From positions 1 through 64,000 of the forward strand of contig NZ_BBYJ01000033.1 of assembly GCF_001528665.1 (NCBI RefSeq): a stretch of 64,000 nucleotides of DNA, written 5' to 3'. Shown here piece by piece: positions 54,724 to 62,260 of the stretch. A program made the position numbers and the translations under genes. The notes beneath the pieces were generated by a model. The model searched no databases. It saw only the letters and a program-made list of their open reading frames with translations, and was not told where the DNA came from. This stretch comes from Microtetraspora malaysiensis. GTDB taxonomy: Bacteria > Actinomycetota > Actinomycetes > Streptosporangiales > Streptosporangiaceae. Positions within the stretch are counted from its first letter, which is position 1, and every line of letters starts with the position of its first letter.

Positions 54724-56471
54724 AACTTCGGCACGGCACATTCACCCACCCGGGCGCGCTGCGGATCGGTGCCCGCAGCCTCGGCCTGCCTCACGGGGTT
54801 ACCGCGTCATTCGCCGTGACCGGGTACCCGCGCGAGGTCGGGGCAGGGTGGCTGGAGCCGCTGGTGACCTACCCCGGACGGCTGGACGTCTCGCTGCACA
54901 TCGAGCCGATCCCGAAGGCGGTGGCCGCGATGCGGCTGCGCCGTCAGCTCGCCCGCCTGGAATCCACCAGCCGTGCCGACGCCGAACACGGCCGTCTGCA
55001 GGACTTCGAAGCCGAAGCCGCCGCCGACGACGCCACCGACCTGGCCGCCAGCCTCGCGCGCGGACACGGTCGCCTCTTCCGGCTCGGCCTCTACCTCACC
55101 GTCCACGCCGCCGACGAGGACGAGCTGGAGGTCGAGGTCGAACGCGTCCGCACGCTCGCCGCCTCCCTCCTGCTTGAGGCGCAGCCGACGACCTTCCGCG
55201 CACTGCAGGGCTGGGTGACAACGCTGCCGTTGGCCATCGACGCGATCCGGCTGCGCCGCAGCTTCGACACCACCGCGCTCGCCGCCGCCTTCCCGTTCAC
55301 CTCACCCGACCTGGCGGGCACTGCCAGCGACACGGCCGTGCTGTACGGGGTGAACGCGAGCAGCTCCGGGGCGGTGCTGTGGGACCGCTTCGCGCAGGAC
55401 AACCACAACTCGGTCGTCCTCGCCCGCAGCGGAGCCGGCAAGAGCTTCTTCACCAAGCTGGAGATCCTCCGGCTGCTCTACCACGGAGTCGAACTCGCGG
55501 TCGTCGACCCCGAGGACGAGTACGCGCGCCTCGCCTACGCGGTCGGCGGGACCCACCTTCGCCTCGGCGCGAGCGGCGTGCGCTGGAACCCCCTCGATCT
55601 TCCGGCAAGCCATGGCCCAGAGGATGACGTCCTCGCCCGCCGCGCGCTGTTCCTGCAGACGCTGATCACGACGATGCTCGGTGAACCCCTCGACGCGCAG
55701 ACCCGCGCAGTGCTCGACCCGGCGATCCTCAGCACCTACACCAAGGCAGGAATCACCCGCGACAGCCGTACCTGGCATCGACCCGCGCCGCTCCTCGCCG
55801 ACCTCGTCGCCAGCTTGCAGGGTGAGGAGCTCGCGAGCAGACTCGCGCCGTACGTGACCGGCTCCTACCGGGGACTGTTCGACGGGCCGACCACCACCCA
55901 CCCCTCCGGTCACCTGATCGTGTTCTCGCTGCGCGACCTGCCCGAGGAGCTGAAAGCGGTCGGCACTCTCCTCGCGTTGGACGCCATCTGGCGCAGGGTC
56001 GCCAACCCCCGCGATCGGCGCAGACGCCTCGTCGTCGTGGACGAGGCGTGGCTGCTCATGCGCGAAGCCGAAGGCGCCCGATTCCTGTTCCGGATGGCCA
56101 AAGCAGCACGCAAGCACTGGGCTGGACTCGCCGTCATCACCCAGGACGCCGCCGACCTGCTCGGCTCCGACCTCGGCCAAGCGATCGTCGCCAACGCCGC
56201 CAGCCAGATCCTGCTCCGCCAGGCTCCGCAGGCGATCGACGCCGTCGGTGACGCATTCGACCTCTCCGACGGCGAACGGCAGTTCCTGCTCACCGCGGAG
56301 CGGGGCGAGGCGCTCATGGTCGCCGGCCCTGCCAACCGGGTCGCCTTCCAGGTCGTCGCCTCACCCGCCGAAGCGATGCTGGCCACCAGCGACCCCGCCC
56401 AACTCGCCGCTCTCGACACCGCCGAGCCACCTCCGCTCCGGAGCTTGGACGAGGAGGGCGACCCGCTGTGA
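54720..56471 (+). CDS. VirB4-type transfer ATPase
   Basis: A 583-residue ATPase. The N-terminal VirB4-like part is followed by Walker A LARSGAGKSFFTKLEILRLL near 240 and Walker B RLVVVDEAWLLMREAEGARF. Likely powers assembly or substrate entry of a type IV-like channel. The ATG overlaps the PrgI-like stop by 4 bp. Confidence 0.9.
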   Translation: MKLRHGTFTHPGALRIGARSLGLPHGVTASFAVTGYPREVGAGWLEPLVTYPGRLDVSLHIEPIPKAVAAMRLRRQLARLESTSRADAEHGRLQDFEAEAAADDATDLAASLARGHGRLFRLGLYLTVHAADEDELEVEVERVRTLAASLLLEAQPTTFRALQGWVTTLPLAIDAIRLRRSFDTTALAAAFPFTSPDLAGTASDTAVLYGVNASSSGAVLWDRFAQDNHNSVVLARSGAGKSFFTKLEILRLLYHGVELAVVDPEDEYARLAYAVGGTHLRLGASGVRWNPLDLPASHGPEDDVLARRALFLQTLITTMLGEPLDAQTRAVLDPAILSTYTKAGITRDSRTWHRPAPLLADLVASLQGEELASRLAPYVTGSYRGLFDGPTTTHPSGHLIVFSLRDLPEELKAVGTLLALDAIWRRVANPRDRRRRLVVVDEAWLLMREAEGARFLFRMAKAARKHWAGLAVITQDAADLLGSDLGQAIVANAASQILLRQAPQAIDAVGDAFDLSDGERQFLLTAERGEALMVAGPANRVAFQVVASPAEAMLATSDPAQLAALDTAEPPPLRSLDEEGDPL

Positions 56472-56481
56472 CCAGGTCTGC

Positions 56482-56994
56482 TCAACCCAGCACAGGGACT
56501 TTCGGGAAGACCAGAGGGTCCTGCGCCAAGCCGTTGGGCCATGTCCAGTACGTCGGCGCTGAGTCCCCGTCGAGGAGACACCGGATCTCTGGATCCCGTA
56601 GCTGCGGATGCTTGAGCAGGGACAGCCGATCCACCGCCTCGGCCAGGGGCACCCACACCGCCTCCGTCACCTCGCCATCGGGATCTCGCGGGGCAAGAGT
56701 GCCCTCCAGCGCGTCGAACGCAAACAGGAATGCCGTCCACAGTCCCGCATACGGTCCATCCGGGATCGGGTACTGCATCGTGCACGCCAACCGGTCCGGA
56801 GCTGTGGCGATGAGGCCGGTCTCCTCTCGTAGTTCGCGGACGACGGCCTGCTCGGCAAACTCGCCGGGCTCGACGGCCCCGCCGGGAATCTGCCACCGCG
56901 GAATGCCCTCTTCGTCGTCCTGCTGGCAGACCATCAACACATCATCGCCTCGGCGGACGATCGCCCCGACCGCGAGATGCAACAGCGTTCGCAT
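56482..56994 (-). CDS. NUDIX hydrolase
   Basis: A 170-residue NUDIX protein with a complete Nudix box beginning GGAVEPGEFAEQAVVRELRE. NUDIX genes are known cargo/control genes of actinomycete elements (for example the AICE pra type). It lies between VirB4 and VirD4 on the opposite strand. Confidence 0.92.
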   Translation of the reverse strand: MRTLLHLAVGAIVRRGDDVLMVCQQDDEEGIPRWQIPGGAVEPGEFAEQAVVRELREETGLIATAPDRLACTMQYPIPDGPYAGLWTAFLFAFDALEGTLAPRDPDGEVTEAVWVPLAEAVDRLSLLKHPQLRDPEIRCLLDGDSAPTYWTWPNGLAQDPLVFPKVPVLG

Positions 56995-57033
56995 ACGCCG
57001 ATTCTGTCGCAGTTCTCGGCGAGGTGATCTCTG

Positions 57034-59445
57034 ATGAACGATCTGCCGACGGTCCTCGACGAGCTGCCGCAGCGGTTGCCCGAGCTCATGTGGACGTACG
57101 GCTGGCGCGTCGCAGTCGGGTCCTTCGCATTCGCGAGCCTACTGACGGTTGTACGCCGGTTGATCTGGCGTCTTCGCCACGTACGGCTGGCGCGGGAGGC
57201 ACGGCTCGTTGAGATCTCCTGCCCGCCGCAGGTCGACCTCGCCGGCGCTGCCGCGCTCTGGGCGCATTTGGTCGGGCTGCTGCGGCCCGCCTGGAAGCGG
57301 TTCCTGCTCGGCCAGCCGCACATCGCCTTCGAGTACGTCGGCGACGCCTCCGGAGTGCGGATCCAGGTGTGGGTGCCCGGATGTATCCCGAACGGGGTCA
57401 TCGAGAAGGCCGTGCAGTCCGCCTGGCCAGGGGCCACGGCCACGACCAGGCCAGCCGTACCGCCGTTGCCACGTGACGCCGATGCGACGGGCGGTCGTCT
57501 GGTTCTTGGGCAGGCCGAGCATCTGCCGCTGAAACACGACCATGATGCCGATCCGCTCCGGGCGTTGCTCGGCGCGATGTCCGGGCTGGCTCATGGTCAG
57601 CACGTGACGGTGCAGGTCTTGGCCCGCCCGGTTACTGGAGAGCGGCTTGGACGCGCACACCGCGCGGCGGCCTTCCTCCGTGGCGGACGATCGGCACACC
57701 CACTGGGAGAGCTGTTCGACCTCATCACTCCCGGCCACGGGACGATGTCCGGCGACGGGCACCCGGCCGAACTGGCCCGCATGTTTCCGGAACGGGCCGA
57801 GCAGGTCAGGGCAATCCTCGCCAAGGCGAGCCAGCCCCGCTACGAAGTCGCCATCCGGTACGGCGTGGCCACCACCGCATCCGGTGCCGACGGCCGGCTG
57901 CGAGGCCGCGCCCACAGCGTGGCGTCGGTCTTCGCGCTGTTCACCTCCGGCCACCAGTACCTGCGGCGACGCCGCCTCCGGAGACCGGCCCACGCGCTGG
58001 CCTCGCGACGACTCGACCGGGGTTACCTGCTGTCGGTCGCCGAGCTGGCCGCCCTCGCCCATCTGCCCCTGGACGTCGACGCCCCCGGCATCACCCGGGC
58101 CGGAACGCGGCCCGTCGCCCCGTCACCGGCCGTGCCGTACGACGGGCCAGTCCGGATGCTGGGGGACGCCGACAGCGGTCCACAGCGGCCCGTGGCCCTG
58201 TCGATCGCCGATGCCCGGCATCACATCCACGTGGTCGGGGAAACCGGCGTCGGGAAATCGACCCTGCTCGCGAACATGATCCTCACAGACGCCGTGGAAG
58301 GGCGCGGCGTGCTGGTCATCGATCCCAAGGGCGACCTCGTCGGCGACGTGCTCGCCCGGCTGCCCAAGTCGGCCATCGGCCGTACTGTCGTCTTCGACCC
58401 CGCCGACCCCGGCAAGCCGCCGAGCGTGAACGTGCTCGCCGGACCCGATCCCGCCTTCGCCGTCGATTCGGTCGTCACCATCTTCCACCGCTGCTTCTCC
58501 TCAGCCTGGGGACCGCGCGTGGACGACCTGCTGCGCTCGGCCTGCCTGACGCTCACCACGGTGAACGGCCCGCGCGCCACCCTCGCCCAGGTGCCGCGTC
58601 TGCTCACCGAGACCGGCTACCGAGCCCGTGTCGTACGCCAGCTCAGCGACGAGCTGCTGACCGGGTTCTGGCAGGCGTACGAGGACCTGACCCCAGCTGG
58701 TCGTTCGGCCGTGATCGGGCCGGTGATGAACAAGCTCCGCGCGGTCTTGTTGCGCCCATTCATCCGGGACGCCCTCGCGAGCCCTGTCTCGTCGGTTGAC
58801 CTCGGCCGGCACCTCGATGGGGGAGGCATCTGCCTGGTCCGCGCCCCCAAGGGCGTACTCGGTGACGACGCTACCCGGCTCCTCGGCTCGGTCCTGCTCG
58901 CCCACACGTGGCAAGCGGTCACCCGTCGCTCCCGCCAGGCGCAAGCCGTACGGCACGACACCGCGATCTACGTCGACGAGTGCCACAACTTCCTCAACCT
59001 GCCGGGCAGCATCGCCGACGTCCTGGCCGAGGCTCGCGCGTACCGCTTGTCGCTTGTTCTCGCCCACCAGCATCTCGCCCAGCTTCCCAAGGACCTCCGC
59101 GAGGCGATCTCCGCCGACGCCCGCAACAAGCTGTTCTTCGCCGTCTCTCCGGAGGACGCCGCCGACCTGAAAGCGCACGTCGGGCCCGTGCTGTCCGCGC
59201 ACGACCTCACTCATTTGGGCGCGTTTCAAGCCGTCGGGCGCCTGGTCGTCGACGGAGCCGCGACCCCAGCCTTCACCTTCCGCACCCGCCCGCTGCCCGC
59301 CGCCATCCCCGAGCGAGAGACCCAGGTACGGCAGGCCTCCCGCGCCACCTTCGCGACCACAGGAGGACCGGTGAAACCACGTATCTCGGCCAGAGCGAAC
59401 GACGAACGCCTGTCCGCAAGGGCTCCCAGCAGGGAGCCGGCATGA
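57034..59445 (+). CDS. VirD4/TraG-type coupling ATPase
   Basis: An 803-residue protein. Walker A HVVGETGVGKSTLLANMILT near 407-420 and Walker B DTAIYVDECHNFLNLPGSIA, with the TraG-type segment ARNKLFFAVSPEDAADLKAH. It lacks a long N-terminal membrane part but has a short hydrophobic stretch near 22-40. It should bring DNA to the channel. The stop overlaps the next ATG. Confidence 0.9.
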   Translation: MNDLPTVLDELPQRLPELMWTYGWRVAVGSFAFASLLTVVRRLIWRLRHVRLAREARLVEISCPPQVDLAGAAALWAHLVGLLRPAWKRFLLGQPHIAFEYVGDASGVRIQVWVPGCIPNGVIEKAVQSAWPGATATTRPAVPPLPRDADATGGRLVLGQAEHLPLKHDHDADPLRALLGAMSGLAHGQHVTVQVLARPVTGERLGRAHRAAAFLRGGRSAHPLGELFDLITPGHGTMSGDGHPAELARMFPERAEQVRAILAKASQPRYEVAIRYGVATTASGADGRLRGRAHSVASVFALFTSGHQYLRRRRLRRPAHALASRRLDRGYLLSVAELAALAHLPLDVDAPGITRAGTRPVAPSPAVPYDGPVRMLGDADSGPQRPVALSIADARHHIHVVGETGVGKSTLLANMILTDAVEGRGVLVIDPKGDLVGDVLARLPKSAIGRTVVFDPADPGKPPSVNVLAGPDPAFAVDSVVTIFHRCFSSAWGPRVDDLLRSACLTLTTVNGPRATLAQVPRLLTETGYRARVVRQLSDELLTGFWQAYEDLTPAGRSAVIGPVMNKLRAVLLRPFIRDALASPVSSVDLGRHLDGGGICLVRAPKGVLGDDATRLLGSVLLAHTWQAVTRRSRQAQAVRHDTAIYVDECHNFLNLPGSIADVLAEARAYRLSLVLAHQHLAQLPKDLREAISADARNKLFFAVSPEDAADLKAHVGPVLSAHDLTHLGAFQAVGRLVVDGAATPAFTFRTRPLPAAIPERETQVRQASRATFATTGGPVKPRISARANDERLSARAPSREPA

Positions 59446-60305
59446 CCCGCCCAAGCATCCGGCAGCGCGCCAGCCGTACCGTGCCACCCCGGGCATCCCG
59501 CGCGGTCATCGCCGAGCTCGCGGCCCGGCTCACCCCACGTGACTGGCAGATTCTGGAGCTCGCCCACGAGCACCGCGTACTGACCACCCACCAACTCGCC
59601 CGGGCGTACTTCACCTGTTCCGACAAGGCCCGCCACCGGCTGCTGGACCTCTACCGGCTGGCCGCCCTCGACCGCGCCCGCCCCTGGACGCCGGTGGGGT
59701 CCGCTCCCTGGCACTGGGTGCTCGGCCCGGCGGGGGCCGCCGTCCTGGCCGCACATCGCGGCATCACGGTGCGGGAAATGGGCTACCGGCACGACCAGAT
59801 GCTGGCTGCCTGCCATTCCGCCACGCTCGACCATCTGATCGGCGTCAACGACTTCTTCACCCGGCTGAAGGCCGAGCAGGAGGGTGAGCTGACGGCCTGG
59901 TGGGGCGAACGCCGCTGCACGCAGCTTTGGGGCGACATCGTCCGCCCGGACGGGTACGGCCGGTGGGCCGAAGGCGGTGTCGAGGTCGACTTCTTCCTCG
60001 AACACGACACCGGCAGCGAAACCCTGGCACGGGTGGTCGCCAAGCTCACCGCGTACGCCGAACTGGTCGAGGTCACCGGCATCAGCACACCGGTGCTGTT
60101 CTGGCTCCCGAGCACTCGCCGGGAGCAGCACCTCCGCGCTGAGATCGGCACGCCTGAGGCACCGGCCGCCACCGCGGTCCAGACGACCTCCGGGCCACGT
60201 GAGGCGGTGTGGCTTCCGATCGGCTCCGCCAGACGCCGGCTGCGGCTGGTCGAACTCGCGGACCTTTGGCCTTCTGCACGAGGAGGGGACTCGTGCGTGG
60301 AGTGA
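59442..60305 (+). CDS. Replication-relaxation family protein
   Basis: A 287-residue winged-helix protein (TPRDWQILELAHEHRVLTTH, LARAYFTCSDKARHRLLDLY) of the Replic_Relax group, with a restriction-endonuclease-like C-half (VEVDFFLEHDTGSETLARVV). Members occur in transfer loci and act on replication or relaxosome DNA. Confidence 0.87.
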   Translation: MTRPSIRQRASRTVPPRASRAVIAELAARLTPRDWQILELAHEHRVLTTHQLARAYFTCSDKARHRLLDLYRLAALDRARPWTPVGSAPWHWVLGPAGAAVLAAHRGITVREMGYRHDQMLAACHSATLDHLIGVNDFFTRLKAEQEGELTAWWGERRCTQLWGDIVRPDGYGRWAEGGVEVDFFLEHDTGSETLARVVAKLTAYAELVEVTGISTPVLFWLPSTRREQHLRAEIGTPEAPAATAVQTTSGPREAVWLPIGSARRRLRLVELADLWPSARGGDSCVE

Positions 60306-61180
60306 TGGCGGCGGTGGCCGGAATGGTGCTGGTCGTCGTTCTGCTCACCGGCGTCACGTCCGCCCTGCTCGACGGGTCTCTACCGGGTGCACCGACCGGT
60401 CGGCCGAGGGACATCCCGCCCCGCTATCTGGCGTTGTACGTCAAGGCGGCGGAGACCTGCCGAGGCCTGGACTGGGCGCTCCTGGCCGCGATCGGGAAGG
60501 TCGAATCCGGTCACGGGACCAAGACAGGCCCCTCCTCGGCGGGAGCACTCGGGCCGATGCAGTTCATGCCCGCGCCCTGGAAGGCGTACGGCATCGATGG
60601 GGACGGCGACGGCCGGGCCGACATCATGAACCCTGCCGACGCTGTCTTCTCGGCGGCCCGCTATCTGTGCGCCTCTGGCGTTGATCGCGATGTCCGCCGG
60701 GCTCTCTTCGCCTACAACCACTCCTGGGCCTATGTGGATCGGGTGCTCGCGGCGGCGGAGCGGCACCGGCGTGCAGTGGTGGTTGCGCTTCCGCAGACGG
60801 AGGTCGCCGCTCGGGTGATCGCTTACGCCCGCGCCCAGCTCGGCAAGCCGTACCGGTGGGGAGCTGACGGCCCCGACGCCTTCGACTGCTCGGGGCTTAC
60901 GATGCGCGCCTACCAGGCGGCCGGGATCACCATCCCGCGCGTCACGTATGACCAGTGGCGTCATGGTGTACACGCCCCTGCCGGGCAGGAGCAGCCCGGC
61001 GATCTGGCCTTCTTCCGGATGGAGCCCAACGGCCCTGGCCACGTCGGCATCGTCATCGGCGGCGGCCAGATGATCCATGCCCCCCAAACCGGCGATGTTG
61101 TAAAGGTTGGATCCTATGCTGAGCGGTCCGACTTTATAGGATTCACAAGAATGGCAGAGAGCGCTGCTAGGTTCGATTGA
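60293..61180 (+). CDS. Lytic transglycosylase / NlpC-P60 wall hydrolase
   Basis: A 295-residue exported enzyme with an N-terminal signal anchor (about 5-22), an SLT-like domain with Glu in LLAAIGKVESGHGTKTGPSS near 60-70, and a C-terminal NlpC/P60 domain with FDCSGLTMRAYQAAGI (Cys) and GHVGIVIGGGQMIHAP (His). It opens peptidoglycan for the transfer channel (VirB1-like role). The GTG at 60293, with AGGAGGGG upstream, was chosen. Confidence 0.88.
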   Translation: MRGVMAAVAGMVLVVVLLTGVTSALLDGSLPGAPTGRPRDIPPRYLALYVKAAETCRGLDWALLAAIGKVESGHGTKTGPSSAGALGPMQFMPAPWKAYGIDGDGDGRADIMNPADAVFSAARYLCASGVDRDVRRALFAYNHSWAYVDRVLAAAERHRRAVVVALPQTEVAARVIAYARAQLGKPYRWGADGPDAFDCSGLTMRAYQAAGITIPRVTYDQWRHGVHAPAGQEQPGDLAFFRMEPNGPGHVGIVIGGGQMIHAPQTGDVVKVGSYAERSDFIGFTRMAESAARFD

Positions 61181-61361
61181 GGTATACGCTGGCTATCGAG
61201 ATCAGAAATGTTTCGCTACGGGATGCATCTCTCATTTTCATTGCTGGCGAGTAGTTCGCGAGTGGCCATTGTATTGAGTCTGGCGGCTTTGTCTATAAAG
61301 CAGGATTTGTCTAAAAATTTTGCGAACTCGCAAATGTTGACAGCTTGAGAAGTGGTATAAT

Positions 61362-62180
61362 TTATAGTATTATAATATTGCGAATGAGGGGATTTTGGAT
61401 GAAATAAGAGAGTTGGCCCCTGTCGCTCCAATTGAGGATAAATCCATATATCCGGCCGTCTTTGGCGGCATTTTTTAAGATACTCAAAGTCAGCCCGGTT
61501 GAGTTTAGGCTCCTTTCGTCGCCCTTGTTTAGTAGCGAAACCCATTGGCGAAATTGCGATATGGGTGCGTGATCGTTGCACTTAGGTAGTCCGCGCGCTT
61601 TGCAGCCATCGAAGCCCGGCCACCAGAATAGCGGTTTCTTTGATATCGACGAAGGCTTGGAAATGAGTAGTAGAGCCTTTGCTCCAATGAGACCACTGCT
61701 TATCTTCTTGGCTATCTCTTCCTCGGTGAGAGGTGTTGTTAGTTCAACTATTGCAGTACGCTTTTCGTTCGCGCCTAGTTTCTCTATTGCTGTGTTGGCT
61801 GCTGTTTTTTCGCTGTAATCCGGACCGGTTCCCCCCTTGAATTCTTTTAAGGCTTCATCGACTGTCGATGCCGGTAGGTTGGGGCGTACTGTTGCCTCGC
61901 CCCATATATTCTCGGTCAGCTCATGGCGACTCCATGGTCCTTCTGGTCCATATTGGCGGAGAGACATTTCGATTGTCGCCGAAAATAGAGAGTGCTCTAT
62001 TTCTTTAGGGCTGGCCGGTGTGATTAGGTATTCAGGCGATGCGACTTGGATGGCATTGCTTGAAACTAGAAATAGCCGATCGAATCGGTGTTGTGACTGC
62101 TGGACTATCGCTATTGTGAGAGCTGTCAAGATGACAGTGCATAAGCCAGCGGACACTTTGATAACTGTTGATAGCTTCAT
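61362..62180 (-). CDS. Membrane-anchored hypothetical protein, AT-rich
   Basis: A 272-residue protein. One N-terminal transmembrane anchor (AGLCTVILTALTIAIVQQ) is followed by an extracytoplasmic domain (SPKEIEHSLFSATIEMSLRQ, TAIVELTTPLTEEEIAKKIS, GFILNWSDRGQLSYFIQN). I do not recognise it. Composition is far more AT-rich than the chromosome. It lies downstream of the large Fn3 gene across a terminator. Confidence 0.7.
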   Translation of the reverse strand: MKLSTVIKVSAGLCTVILTALTIAIVQQSQHRFDRLFLVSSNAIQVASPEYLITPASPKEIEHSLFSATIEMSLRQYGPEGPWSRHELTENIWGEATVRPNLPASTVDEALKEFKGGTGPDYSEKTAANTAIEKLGANEKRTAIVELTTPLTEEEIAKKISSGLIGAKALLLISKPSSISKKPLFWWPGFDGCKARGLPKCNDHAPISQFRQWVSLLNKGDERSLNSTGLTLSILKNAAKDGRIYGFILNWSDRGQLSYFIQNPLIRNIIIL

Positions 62181-62213
62181 GGAGCCTCGAATGGTTGAGC
62201 ATCAATTAATGGC

Positions 62214-62247
62214 GAGATGGGTTGAGGGTTGCCCCTCAACCCATCTC
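62214..62247 (-). terminator. Strong hairpin terminator
   Basis: A perfect 15-bp stem (GAGATGGGTTGAGGG with CCCTCAACCCATCTC) and TTGC loop, after the Fn3 gene stop on the minus strand. Confidence 0.8.
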
Positions 62248-62260
62248 CTAGGTGAGTTAG